64,000 nt of DNA, taken from Aselliscus stoliczkanus (Eukaryota > Chordata > Mammalia > Chiroptera > Hipposideridae). The notes beneath the pieces are model-generated. The model was given only the letters and a program-made list of their open reading frames with translations. It did no database searches and was not told the origin of the DNA. The stretch lies in the NCBI GenBank assembly GCA_033961575.1, contig CM066733.1, forward strand, positions 138,496,421-138,560,420, written 5' to 3'. Shown here one piece after another: positions 25,432 to 37,290 of this stretch (position 1 is the stretch's first letter; every line of letters begins with the position of its first letter). The position numbers and the translations under genes were made by a program.

Positions 25432-25649
25432 AAAGTGTCAATAGTCATAAAAGCAAAAACAAGGCTGAAAACTGCTCCGGCTTAGAGGAACTAAAGAGAC
25501 ATGAAAACTAAATTTAATATGTGATCCTAGACTGACTCCAGTACTGGAAGAAAAAGACAAAATGCTATAAAAGGCATTATTGACTCAATTGACACAATTG
25601 GAATACAGATAGTAATTTGGATAAAAGTACTATATTAATGCTAAATTTT

Positions 25650-25750
25650 ACTTAAGTTGATAACTCTTCATTTTTTGTAATCGGTATATATTGAGTATTA
25701 CAATTTTAATAGTTTTTTCCTTTCTTAAACTGTGTATACTTTTTTTGGCA

Positions 25751-25751
<1 letters not shown>
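25650..25751 (+). mobile_element. Tc1/mariner-like MITE, family A, copy 3 (5' end lost)
   Basis: Shares 'atattgagtattacaatttt' and the 3' end GTGTATACTTTTTTTGGCA with the other two copies. The 5' inverted end is not recognisable. Confidence 0.65.

Positions 25752-25784
<33 letters not shown>
25752..25784. repeat. (CA)n microsatellite
   Basis: About 16 CA units directly abutting the 3' end of a MITE copy. Confidence 0.97.
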
Positions 25785-25786
<2 letters not shown>

Positions 25787-26944
25787 GTGTATATATAGGC
25801 TTTTCTGGTTTATGACAAGAATTTTAATGATAAACATTTTGACATTATAGGTGAGTATCAAATATAGAGTGTTATTATAGAGAACTTAAGGAGGCTTACT
25901 AGTGGCTGAACAGAAATTTTATTTTAAGTAATTCTGAAGATTCAAAAACTGAGGTAGGCTAACCCACTTAATGTAAAAAATCTGATAGACATAGTAGCAA
26001 TAGAAAATCTCTTGATGGCAGGTCCTTGAATTCTGAATATCTAGTATAATACCCGGAAAATAGTAAAGGATTCATAATGTCTAACAAATGCAAAAAATAA
26101 CCTATCAATAGTTCATAAGCAGTCACTCCAGGGTAAGGAAAAAGAGGGAGTTGGCTAGTTTTGCACCTTCGAATATTGAAACAGATTTTCTTTCTTTCTT
26201 TTTTTTAATTAGAGAAAGAGCTCATGATAGTCAGAGGTAAGGTTTTCCCCAATGGAATAGGAACAACATTAGAAATAACAATAACAGCATCTGCCTCAAA
26301 ATAGTTGCCATCTTCTTAACATTTTTTCTTTCTTTTTTTTTTTTTTGACACCTCTGGTTCAACTGATCACTCAGACTTCCCAAGAATTCATATGTTTCTG
26401 CACAACACATTCACTCTCTGCATGTACTGGGGATGACAGTCAAGCAAATATAATAAAACTCTTTTTACTATCAAAAGAAAGAATGAAATTCCACTTGCAG
26501 CAAGGTTTAATTACCAGACCATAAAGCCATTTTGGTATTGAAAGCATGCACTCTACTGTGCAGTGATGGCCCGATTTGCACCTTTACACTCCATCCTAAT
26601 GTCACAATAGTTATACAATGCAAAGGTGCTCTCATCATTTTTACAAAAATTCTAGAATTCTCCAAGTTCCATTCTCTGGGGGCTCTCTTTTGGAGTCATG
26701 TCTTGCACGTTCACGTCCCTGTTCCCCAACTTCCAGCAAGCAGTCCTCTGCCTCCGTGGCAGGGACATTCACTTAAGTATAACTGACTGTATTTGCAATT
26801 AACTTTAACTTGATGGAGTTTGGGGTCATGGTCTTGTGGATGTACAGATGGATTACTGTGACCTCTTCAATAATGGAAAACCAATGTCCTTATTAACATA
26901 TCCTAAACTTAAGAGAAAACTGAATTCTTGATCCAATCTTTCTT
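25785..26944. other. Intergenic DNA, nothing firm
   Basis: Pyrimidine-rich runs near 26185 and 26325. No gene or identifiable transposon. Confidence 0.55.
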
Positions 26945-27160
26945 TTTTTCCCCGAAATTGAAGTACAATTTGAATAAAGTTCATCTTTTTAATGTACAAC
27001 TCCATGAATTTTGATAAATGCATGCAGTTGTATAACCACCACCACAGCCAAGAATTAGAACCGTTCTATCACCCCCGTCCCCCAAAATTCCTTCATGGTC
27101 CTTTGCAGCGAAACCTTCCCTCCACTCCCAGCCCCTGGCAACCATTGATCAATCCAGTCT
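26945..27160 (-). repeat. Old L1 3' region, antisense
   Basis: 'gtacaactccatgaattttg', 'gttgtataaccaccaccaca' and 'cccagcccctggcaaccatt' match a well-known L1M 3'-region antisense signature. Confidence 0.7.
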
Positions 27161-27619
27161 TTGTACATGAATATGTTCATCATACCTCACTCTTTTACCC
27201 TAATAATAAGAAGAACTTTATTAGAAAGAAATTAGGGATCAACATGAAATTTCACCTGCAGGAAGTGAGAAAAGGGAATTTAATGATACCTTTACATTTG
27301 TTTCGATCATATTTATTTTTTATTATTTTCTCGCTGTTACCAATATGTAGAACTCTTAGTTAATAAGAAAAGGATGATGGTATATGTCATGGTAGATAAG
27401 CAAAAAAAAAAAATTATTTTGGTGCATAAGGTGAGAAAATGTCATTTTCATAACAGTATATAAATTATTAATTGGCTTATATTGATCTTCTGACATGACT
27501 GATAATATTTAACACACCATTCTTCCAGTCAGGGGTAAGAAATTAGTCTCAGTTTGAACCCTGACTAATTGCTAGTAGCTGCCAAGAGTTTTAGGTTACA
27601 AAGAATTCTGGGGTTCAAT
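27161..27619. other. Intergenic DNA, nothing recognised
   Basis: AT-rich sequence with no supported repeat or gene. Confidence 0.55.
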
Positions 27620-27830
27620 AGGAAATAATAATACATAACATTTAAGTCTTAGAAATTTTAAAGTATTATCTGTGTATTATTTAATCCTAACTAGGAGCCC
27701 AGGAGAGTGTTCCCATTGTTAGTCCTATGCTATGAGAGGGGAAATTGAGTTTTTAGACAGATTAAGTAATTTACTCAAGGTCAAACAGGGGAGAAGTGAT
27801 AAAGCAGAGACTTTAATCCACTTAGACCCC
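27620..27830 (-). repeat. MIR SINE, antisense
   Basis: 'gaggggaaattgagttttta', 'gattaagtaatttactcaag gtcaaacagg' match the MIR core on the reverse strand. Confidence 0.6.
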
Positions 27831-27899
27831 AAAGGTGGGTGTTTATCAGCGTTACCAAAACATTGCAGTGGAGCAATTAATCACACAATGAGAGGGGTG

Positions 27900-28330
27900 G
27901 GCTTGTGCACCTTTTTCTAAGGAGGTAAATCTGGGCTGAAATGTGAAGCATGTGTTAAACAGGAAGGAGGAGAAGACACAGAGCAAGGAAGTAAATTTTA
28001 GGCAGAAGGCAGAGCAGGTTCAAAGCCCCAGTAGGTGGAGGAACAAGGCATGTGGAGGAACTGACCGTGCCAGTGCCGGAAGCACAGGGCCCAGGGGATG
28101 AGCCAGCAGGAAGAGAGTGAGAGAGAAGCCTACTCACTAGGGAACTACAGCCTCGTGCATGACTTTGATCTTTCTCCCAAGGGCATCTGGAAGCTCCTGC
28201 ATAATGTTAAGCTGCCCAGTGACACAATCAAATGTAGGCTTTCAAAAGGTCACTCTGCCTGCAGGGAGAAAGCTTATTCACAGGGTAAGAGAGAGAGGTA
28301 GAAGAAGGGCTTTGCAGGCAGTCCAGCTGA
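27900..28330 (-). repeat. L2 LINE, antisense, diverged
   Basis: Reverse complement resembles the L2 ORF2-end region: 'aggcagagcaggttcaaagc', 'aaggtcactctgcctgcagg'. Small open frames here are not genes. Confidence 0.5.
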
Positions 28331-28379
28331 GGGACAGTGGCTGTGTGAAATCTGTTTACTTTGTATATTCTAATGCTCT

Positions 28380-28860
28380 GACATCTGGGGCCTGGCTGAC
28401 CCTGGAGAGACTGCCTTTCCCTGGGTTAGCCGAACTCCTCTAGATTGTAACCTGGCCTGTAACCATGCCTTTCAAATGCAAAACAGCCAATCCAGAGCCC
28501 ATGACCCCAACTGCCTCCTTTATCTAATTCACACATCCTGGGCCACTTTCCTTCTGCCCAGTCACCCCAGGGACAGTACCAGACAATTAGAGACAGCCCC
28601 AGAGCCCACTGAAATTATTCAAACAAGCCAATCCTAAACTGCTTAGTCTGTCCTGCGGAAGCCAGAATAAAGGCTTTTGCTCATGTGACCCCCTCTCCCT
28701 ACGCATCCTAATCAACCCTGGTGCTTCCCCTTGTGGAGCTCCCCCCGCGCCCCTTAGAGTGGTATGTCCTGTCTTTTTGGCTCTGTGAGTATAACAGACC
28801 ATCTTTTCAACAGCAGTCAGCTCCGGTTCTGTTGCACTCACCATACCTGAACAAAAGTTT
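28380..28860 (+). mobile_element. Solitary LTR-like element (ERV1-like)
   Basis: Contains an AATAAAGG motif (28676-28683), CT-rich sequence beyond it and LTR-like organisation. A diverged relative lies at about 270-545 (shared 'taccagaca.ttagagac', 'ccaatcctaa', 'cctggtgctt'). No internal retroviral genes are present. Family name not determined. Confidence 0.5.
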
Positions 28861-29062
28861 TAAAACCATGGTACACTGGAGAAGAGAGGGCATGTATGAG
28901 AGCTAATAGCAATCAACACCACGGTGACTGATTGAATGTGGAGGCCTGGGGAGTACAGATGTCAAAAAGGATATCTATATCTCTAGCTTGCAGGCAAAGG
29001 AAAATAATAGTAAACACTTATATGACATGTAAGTTGTTCTAGGCTCTGATGTAAGCAACCCA

Positions 29063-29064
<2 letters not shown>

Positions 29065-29102
<38 letters not shown>
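29065..29102. repeat. (CA)n microsatellite
   Basis: About 18 CA units directly abutting the MITE. Confidence 0.97.
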
Positions 29103-29105
<3 letters not shown>

Positions 29106-29228
29106 GGGCTGTCAAAAATGTATACACATGACTTGAATTCATCTTTCATTATTGATATATGTTGAGTATTACAATTTTAATACATTTTTTTCCTTTCTTA
29201 GAATGTGTATACATTTTTTTGGCATAGA
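29103..29228 (+). mobile_element. Tc1/mariner-like MITE, family A, copy 2
   Basis: Same ends (GTCAAAAATGTATACACAT and GTGTATACATTTTTTTGGCA) and the same AT-rich core as 52275-52402. Lies between a (CA)n run and a (TA)n(CA)n run. 3' TA at 29229-29230. Confidence 0.7.
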
Positions 29229-29243
29229 TAGTGTATATATATG

Positions 29244-29285
<42 letters not shown>

Positions 29286-29306
29286 TACACACACATGTGC
29301 ATATAT
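29229..29306. repeat. (TA)n/(CA)n compound microsatellite
   Basis: TA then CA dinucleotide runs directly after the MITE at 29103-29228. Confidence 0.95.
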
Positions 29307-29362
29307 ATATTTAACAAAGCATAAAAAAGGACATAGAAACTATAAAAAAGAATCAGTCAGAA

Positions 29363-29967
29363 GTGCAGAATACAATAACTGAAATGAAGAATGCACTGGA
29401 AGGAATCACGAAAAGCCTAGATGAAAAAGAGGATCAAAGCAGCCATTTGGAAGACAAGTTAGCAGAAAACCCCCAATTGGAACAGCAAAAAGAAAAAAGA
29501 ATCCAAAAAAATGAGGAGAGTTTAAGAGGCCTCTGGGACAACATCGAACATACCAACATTTGCATCACAGGGGAACCAGAAGGAGAAGAGAGGGAGCAAG
29601 GGATTGAGAACCCATTTGAAGAAATAATGACTGAAAACTTTCCTAACCTGGCAAAGGAAATATACATACAAGCCCAGGAAATGTGGAGAGTCTCAAACAA
29701 GATGAATCCAAACAGGCTCATACCAAGACACATTGTATTAGAATGGCAAAGGTTAAAGACAAGGAGAGAATCCTAAAAGCAGCAAGAGAAAGGAAACTAG
29801 TAACTTACAAGGGAGCTCCCATAAGATTGTCTGCTGATTTCTCAACAGAAACTTTACAGGCCAGAAGGCATTGCCATAAGTTATTCTATACGATAAAAAG
29901 CAAGGACCTACAACCAAGGTTTCTCCACCCAGAAAGGTTATCATTTAGAATTGAAGGACAAAACTGA
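29363..29967 (+). pseudogene. L1 ORF1 relic (frameshifted)
   Basis: Two overlapping frames join into one L1 ORF1p-like protein: a coiled-coil-like Glu/Lys-rich start, an RRM-like middle (Asn-Ile-Cys-Ile-Thr-Gly-Glu-Pro-Glu-Gly), then a C-terminal domain (Lys-Asp-Lys-Glu-Arg-Ile-Leu-Lys-Ala-Ala) in another frame. ORF1p is the L1 RNA-binding chaperone. This copy is broken. Confidence 0.85.
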
Positions 29968-30841
29968 AGAAAAACTTCTCAGAAAAGCAAAAGCTAAAGG
30001 AGTTCATCTTACCAAACCAGTATCGCAATGAACGTTACAGGGACTTCTTCAAGATAGGCGGGGGAAAAAAAAGATCAAAATTATGGCAACAAAATTATAG
30101 CTACATATCTATGAACAATTACATTCAATGTAAATGGATTAAATGTTCCACTCAAAAGACATAGGAAGGCTGAATGGATATGAAAAACAAACAAACAAAA
30201 AACAAATAAAAAATAAACAAAAAACCCTTATATATGCTGCCTACAAGAGAATCACATCAGATTGAATGACACACACAGATGGAAAGTAAAAGGATGGAAA
30301 AAGATATTTTATGAAAATGGAAACAAAAACAAAAACAAAATAATTTTGGGGTAGCAATACATATACGAGACAAAATAGACTTTAAAACAAAGACTTTCAC
30401 AAGAGACAAAGAAGGACCCAGTAATCCTACTTCAGGGTGTTTAGCTGAAAAAACCCAAAACCCTACTTCCAGGGGACGTGTGCATCCATATGTTCATTGC
30501 AGCATTGTTTACAATGGCCGAGATATGGAGGCAGCCTGGGTGTCATTAATGGATGAATGGATAAGGGGGAGGTGGTACATATATATACAATGGAATATTG
30601 CTTGGTCTTGGAAGGGGATGAGTTCTTGCCATCTGCGGCATGAATGGACCTGGAAAGTATTGTGCTGGGTGGGGATGTCAGACAGAGAAAAACAGATGCA
30701 ATGTGATTTCACTTATATGTGGAATCTAAAGAACAAAATAAACCAACACAACAGAAACAAACTCATAGATACGGAGAATATACTGATGGCTGCCTGATGG
30801 AAGGGGTGTTTAGGGGATGGGTAAAAAGGGGGAAGGCATTA

Positions 30842-31460
30842 AGAAGTACAAATTGGTTATTACACAGTAATCATGGGGATGTGGGGTATCGCATAAGCAA
30901 TATAGTCAGTAATAGTGTAAATATCTATGTATGATGTCAGATGGATACTAGATTTGTTGGGGTGATAGATATGAGATGGTTGGGGGCAGGGTGAAAAATG
31001 TGAAGGGATTAAGAAGTACAAACTGGTAGTTACAAAATAGTCATGGGGATATAAAATAAAGCACAGGGAATATAGAAAATATGATAATACAGTATAACTA
31101 TGTATAGTGCCAGGTGAGTACTAGACTAGTCAGGGGGATCATTTCTTAAATTATATAAATGTCTAACTACTATGTTGTACAGCTGAAATTAATATAAAAT
31201 AATATTGAATGTTAACTGTAACTGAAAATTTTAAAAAGGGAGAAAATGATGAAGGGGAATAAAAGGTCTAAATTTCCAGGTATAAAACAATTAAGTCATG
31301 GGATGTAATGTACAGCATAGGCAATAGTCAATAATATTGTGATAGCATAGTACGGTGTCAGCTGGTTGCTGGACTTATCATTGTGACCACTTGTTTAAAT
31401 ATAGAAATGTTGAATAACTATGATGTATACCTGAGACTAATATAATATTGTATGTTAGCT
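30842..31460 (+). repeat. Three successive L1 3'-UTR modules (~210 bp each)
   Basis: Units start near 30842, 31006 and 31235. Each follows the order 'aagtacaaattggttatta', 'catggggat', 'gtcagatggatactagatt', 'atgttgtac'. The single-copy version is seen at 14330-14530. Confidence 0.8.
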
Positions 31461-31490
31461 ATATTTTAATAAAAATCTTTAAAAAAAAAT

Positions 31491-33201
31491 AGCGGCCTAT
31501 CACTGTTCCCTCAAATCCAGAGTCCACACGAATCTGGAAGCATTCTGCACTTCTGCTGAAAGGAGTGTAATGGAGGGATGTGTAAGGCCTGGCTTTGGGA
31601 TCATCTTGTACTTTCCAAGATCTGCATCCCTTAGAGATGTGACACCCTATTTAAAGTGACAGAAGAAAAGAACAAGGATTTACTCCTGGAACTTTACAGA
31701 AAGTAAAAGTGAAAGGAGGACGGTCTGGTATCCTGACCAGGTCCACCTCTCAGATGTGGGATGGTGTACAATGTACCCCCCAAATAAGTAGGTCTTCCTG
31801 GCATAAATTTGGAAAGAAATACATCCGCCTTCAAAAAATACCTCTCCTGCTCTTTCTTGCCATCTTTCCCCACTAGGCAGAATTTGTTTACACTGATGTT
31901 TATAGTTACCGGTTGGCCTCAAAATAGATATTTTAATTCTGAGATCTCATTCATGGATAAAGAATGTGAAAAGAAGGTTTCTAGGATGATGTTTGCATTT
32001 TTAAATTAAGGGTGCAGCTAATTAATCTCTCCTATCTATCTCAGGAAAAAGAAGATGATTAATATGAAAACAGAGGTTGTTAGAGAACAGTTAAGTATTC
32101 ATTTTGGAATTTTCCTTAGACTTTTTTTTTTTTTTTTTTTTTTTAGTTCAGGAAGGTAGAAGAGAACAGTTACTTTTATTTATCCTGAACCCAATGTTAC
32201 AAATTCAAACAAATGAAGATCTGTGTCTATATGCTTTTCCCTGTTATGAATACTCCATTATTTTGTTGTGGTTTGGTCCTGTCATGTGAAATTCTAGAAG
32301 AGCAATGCACAGTATAAATTGCCTTGCATGATGCAACCAAAACTAGTAGTAGTTGATTGGTTAATTTTAAGAAGTCAAGGGACCATAAAAACTTGATACA
32401 TTCATCTTTAAATACTTTCTTATAACTTAAAAGCTAAGAATGTCCACACACTCACCATCTTTTAGTGTAGTGTAGTAGACCATGCTTTCTTTAAGCATGA
32501 GTCTGTGATTGGAGATCTAACCAGGTAGCTTAAATAAAGCCATAAAGTATTGCCTAAATTCTCATTTCATTTTATTTAAAGAGGCATGAGAATTTAAAGG
32601 CATTCAAGAATCAATTAGAGGGCAAAATCATTTTTTATTTTATTTTTTGAATCTTTTATAGTTGTATCACCCATACATAACTCAATGGCAACTTTTAATG
32701 ACTCATTTATTGTCTTTCTAAGTCATTTAACTTAGTAGTCAAAGATACAAGCTTCTCTCTTTTTGTACTCATGCTTCATAGGTTTTATGGAGATTTAAAT
32801 TATGTACTTAAATAGACACAAAACTTGCATAAACTGGTTTGGGATTAAATTCAACTGCATATAATTAAACTGGTGACGGTAAAAATGCACAGATGTGTAG
32901 AGAGCAGCTTTGAGCATTCAGCTTGGTTTGTGAAGAGAATGAAGAAATGCAGTTACTATCGCGAATCTGTGAGTTAGAGGTCAATTTGAAGCTCTTTGAA
33001 TGTGTATATAAAGTTTGCATGTTTGTAGGTTTTACAAATCTATGTGATTATAACTTAATAAACATGATAATAGTGAGACTGTGTGGACTCTAATAGTGTA
33101 ATAAAAACATTAGTAATTGTGGGGTCTAATTTACTTGGATTTGAGCTTGATTACCTTAGAAACAGTGACAACAAAATAGTAAAAAAGCAGCTATTGCCAT
33201 T
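31491..33201. other. Intergenic DNA, nothing recognised
   Basis: Contains a 23-base T run (32122-32144). No gene or clear repeat supported. Confidence 0.55.
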
Positions 33202-33345
33202 ATTATTATTATTGTTGTTATTATTTTTATTTATTTATTTATTTATTTTTAGAGGGCAGTGTCACTGGCCCTCATATGTGGGATCTGAACTGGGGCCACT
33301 GGTGTCCCAAGCCTGCACTTAACCACCGGACCACTCAGCTGGCCC
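33202..33345 (-). mobile_element. tRNA-derived SINE, type 1
   Basis: T-rich tail (TTA/TTTA units) at the left, head GGCCAGCTGAGTGG at the right on the minus strand, with the same body as the other type 1 copies. The A/B boxes are partly mutated. CCATTATT-like direct repeats flank it, imperfectly. Confidence 0.85.
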
Positions 33346-33596
33346 CATCATTATTTTTAAATTGACTTAAATAGCAGTGGTCTTCTTAACACACTTATAG
33401 GTGTGCTTTTATGTCAGCAGCTATATTCAGAATAGACTTACAGAAACTTTCAAATGCATTGAAATATTTTCTGAAATGTAAAATCCAAAATGTTTGATTC
33501 TATGAGATAGAGGATGAGATTCTTAGTATAAATAAATAAGTATATTTCTGTCTGATGAATTTCTACCCATCTTTATTGACTTCTGCCAGTTTCAAA

Positions 33597-33790
33597 CAGA
33601 CCAGTAGTTCTCCATGGGGGAAGTATAACCCCCTCAGGGCATTTTAGAAATTTATGGAGGCTTTTTGATTGATGCTATGTGTGCAGGGTGCCACTGGCAT
33701 TTACTCAACAGGGTATTGGAGTCCCAGCAATGTGTAGGACAGCTTTGCACAAGTTTCTAATGACCCTTCAGACAAGACAGTCATGAAAGT
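33597..33790 (+). repeat. hAT-Charlie-type small element, diverged
   Basis: 'ccagtagttctccatggggg', 'gggcattttagaaatttatg', 'tgccactggcatttactcaa' and 'gtaggacagctttgca' follow in order a common mammalian MER-class hAT repeat. The element name is not certain. Confidence 0.5.
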
Positions 33791-34850
33791 GAAAAATCTG
33801 TTTAGATTTAAATGAACTAGAACCTAACTCTGTTTTATCATAAAAACAAAGTTTTTTTTGATGGGGGCATATAGATTTTTAATGTAATTTCTGCTGTAAG
33901 AAGACATGTGTGTTCTTAAAAATCACTGTGTTATCAAAATCGTGCAATAAAAATTACAAGCCTTATTAGATAACAGGACTAGGGGCACAATACTCAAAAA
34001 TTTCATAGGACAGGATCCCAGTAACAGTAGTAGCACAATGTTAAATGGTAAGAAATACACAAGTACTACAGTAAATACAGCCCTTAACTTGAAAAAGACC
34101 AAAGGTTTGCTAGTGGAAGTAGGCAACAGAAGAGCTGCAGTCAGGGAGCTATTGTAAAGTGGTGACAGGAGGATTATCTAAAATGGGACATGAAGTCACA
34201 ACACCATATACTGTGTGTGTGAGTGTGGCACATAACACAGATGGTGAAATGAGGTAGTTAGTAGGTGTTTGAAGTGTGGTAATGTATGCATGTGTATATT
34301 CCTACACAGCTCGTTCGGCTAAGTATAGTTTTCTGGGTTCACAGAATGTATCTCACTGAGAAAATCATGGATAAGCAAATGCGTTATGTTCAAATTGTTC
34401 CTTAATATATCAGCTGTATTGGAACCAACTTTAAAACAAGTATTACAGCGGAACTGACTGTAGGCTGAATTTTTGTAGGAGGGCAATGACCATGTAAGAT
34501 TTTTTTAAATTTGTATTTTGTTTTGTTTGGAACTTTCCAAGATTTATTCACCATGTCACAAAATTAAGGCCTTGAAGTTCCCAACACAGCACTCTGGTAT
34601 GAGACTGCATTTGTAGCTATCATATTCATGGCGAGGTATGCAGAGGTGCAAGCACCTAACTACTTCATTAGATCTTCTACTGGAATAGTTAAAAACAATT
34701 AAACCATTAAATAAGTAAATAAGATTTATAATAAATTATTTTCCTGTTATTTCTCTCTTACATGCAGTTATGATATTATATCAAAATTTTTGATGTGATA
34801 TATATGGACGAATTATATTATATAAAAGGGGTACTATAAAATATGTGTTA
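33791..34850. other. Intergenic DNA, nothing recognised
   Basis: AT-rich. No repeat or gene supported. Confidence 0.55.
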
Positions 34851-36510
34851 GGAAGATCCAAGATGGTGGAGTAGATTAAACACTGTGCCTGCTTCCTTCC
34901 ATAAACGCATTAAAATTACAAAAAAAAATTATAAAAGAATCAACCTGGAGAACCATCTGAAGTCTGGCTGAACAGTAGTTTTATAACTGAGGATGTAAAG
35001 AACAAGCCATGTGAGACTGGTAGGAGAGCTGGAGACATGAAACAAGCTGGCCCCAAACCTGTGTGGCAGTTAACAATGGGGAGGGATATCCCCCAGCCAC
35101 GAAGGTTTCCCCCCAGAGGAGTGAGAGCCCCCAGCCCCGCACTGACGTCCCCAGTCCAGAGTATTGGTGCTGGGAAAAAGAGCCCCCACAACACCTGGCT
35201 GTGAAAAACTGGGGATTCCAACCATCTAAGTAGGACGGAAGGCTGCAGTAAACACAGCCGTCCTCTTAAACTCCCTGCACACAGACTCCCTCTCTCACAG
35301 GCACTCACCTTGAGCTCCAGCAGAGAGATGCTGATTTGGGAGGCATCGGAGGCCCATCACCTGTGCAGCAGGCAGGTGGGCGCTATCTTTAATGTGTTGA
35401 TTCCTCCCCTCATGGCCATATTTAAATCTGATTGGCCTGGAGATTTACTGCTCCACCCCGATGACTCATTGAGATCCTGCCCCACCCAACTCCACCAACA
35501 CCTGAAGCACTTTCTCAGCCAGCAGCCAGCACTGCCCACATTGCACTCTTTCTTCAAAAGCTATAGGAGTACACAGGCTCGAGGCAAGCAGCAACTGGTC
35601 TTGGTGGGCTTGGTGGGACACTTTTGCTGAGTAGGCTCAGCACTGGCACCAAACCATAATTTACATTAACCTGGTGAACACAACTCTTCCTACTCTAGTG
35701 ACTCCCTGATACCCTGCCTCACACAACTTTTGTACTGCAAGATGATTTATCAGGGGCTGATCCTTAAGGGATTTGGCAGGTGGCTACAGGACTCTGGGTG
35801 TCCTGGCTTTTTGCAGAGCTATCCCAGGCCCAATAGTGGTGGCAGCTGACCTCAGTTCACAGCATGGCCCCTCCCAGGTGCCTCCATGGTTAGCACAGTC
35901 AGCAAACAGCCACAGGTCACTTTGTAGCCCTTACCAGGTAGTCCCTGGCTGGTCACAGGCAGTGGGTGACCTGGGCCTGCACAGGAGCCCCTCCCAACAG
36001 GTCCCAGAACCAACATACTTGGAGGTTGGATTTAGACCACAGCAGAGCACCACCCAATTAGTTCCACAAGTGGTACACCAAAAAGGCACCAGAGCCCACT
36101 AGGGCAAATCACACTCAGTGGGGTAAGCCTCCCACACAGCAGCTTATAAGCTGGGGATGTGGTCATACCGCATAGCCAATCAGCCTGAGGGTCAACCTCA
36201 CCTACTGACATGCCAATAGCAACCAAGACTCAACTATATAAGCAAGGTACACACAACCCATACAAAAGACACTCTTGGAGCACTCAGAATGCATGACCAG
36301 AGAGACTGTGCCAGGGCCCCACAGAGAACCTGCTACATAAGGCCGCCTGACCAAGACTGGGAGGCATAGCCCATCTATCTAATACATAGAAGCAGCAAAA
36401 TGAGGAAACAACAAAAATGTGTCCCAAATGAAAAAAAACAGGAGAAAACTCCAGAAACAGAACTAAACAAAATGGAGGCAAACAACCTATCAGATACAGA
36501 GTTCAAAACA
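34851..36510 (+). mobile_element. L1 5' UTR with first ~37 codons of ORF1, rest missing
   Basis: Begins 'ggaagatccaagatggtgga', the L1 5' start, and continues with a 1.55-kb GC-rich 5' UTR. An ORF1 start codon lies at 36400-36402; its first residues (Met-Arg-Lys-Gln-Gln-Lys, then Met-Glu-Ala-Asn-Asn-Leu) match mammalian L1 ORF1. Sequence stops matching L1 at about 36510. Longer frames on either strand in the UTR are not genes. Losing the 3' end rather than the 5' end is unusual for L1. Confidence 0.75.
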
Positions 36511-37091
36511 TATTTTTATCCAATAATACCTATAAGGGTTAAATGAGCTATGTATGGCATATGATAAAATTTAAGTAAATTATAGGTAGTATGATTAAGA
36601 TTATTGACACAGCATCAGAAGAATGATTTATCCAATTTCTCCCTGAATCTTTCCTTTTGGAAGCCCCACATGTCCCTGAAACTCAGAAGTTCAGGGTCAC
36701 CAGACTGCCCACTACACCCCCAAACCTGCCCCTCCCCCAGGGGTTTAACCTGCAGTGAAAAGGCATCACCTTAAACCCAATAGTGTCCAGATAGAAATGG
36801 GCAATATCTATGACTCTTCTGTCTTCTAAGAGGCTTATGTCTAATAAACCACCATTCCTATAAACTCTACCTCTCCTATGTGTTTGAAATCTATCTGCTT
36901 TCTCCATCTCAACTACTACCATTTGATTTCTGGCTACCATGATCTCCTTCCTTCATTATGGAAAGAGCCTCTGAGCTGAGCTCCGTCTCCCCTGTCATCC
37001 CATCAGCATCCCATTCTCTCCCCAGCATCAACAGAAATATGGTGTGAGCCATATATATGCGATTTTCAATTTTCTGTACCAATATTTAGAA
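36511..37091. other. Intergenic DNA, possible diverged L2
   Basis: The stretch 36880-37025 ('gaaatctatctgctttctcc', 'catctcaactactaccat') resembles an L2 coding remnant. The rest is unrecognised. Confidence 0.4.
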
Positions 37092-37290
37092 AAGGAAACA
37101 TGGGAAATCAATTTTAATAATGTTTTATTTAGTCTACTATATCCAAAATTTAGTTATTTTAACATGTCATCAATATGAAAATTATTTAGATACTTGACAT
37201 CCTTCTTGTGCTATGTCTTCAAAATATGGCATTACTTTGCATTTATGGCATGTACTTATTTGAAATAATCACATTTCAAGTACACTTTGA
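37092..37290. repeat. Possible hAT/MER1-type remnant
   Basis: 'atcaattttaataatgtttt', 'tatatccaaaatttagttat' and 'cacatttcaagtacac' resemble a mammalian MER1-group element recalled from memory. Ends are not defined. Confidence 0.35.

Larger units (their letters stand above)
29311..31490 (+). mobile_element. L1 LINE, internally deleted, with ORF1 relic and tandem 3' UTR copies
   Basis: ORF1-like coding sequence runs at 29330-29970, with a frameshift near 29735, followed by the start of ORF2 (endonuclease N-terminus) at about 30083-30418. It then jumps directly to the ORF2 3' end ('tgttcattgcagcattgttt', from 30421). Most of ORF2 is missing. The 3' UTR is present as three successive related units ending in an A-rich tail at about 31490. 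Dead copy. Confidence 0.88.

Noticed and set aside
34940..36102. Frames of 106-122 codons on both strands
   Set aside because: They lie in the GC-rich 5' UTR of an L1 element. The real L1 ORF1 start is at 36400.
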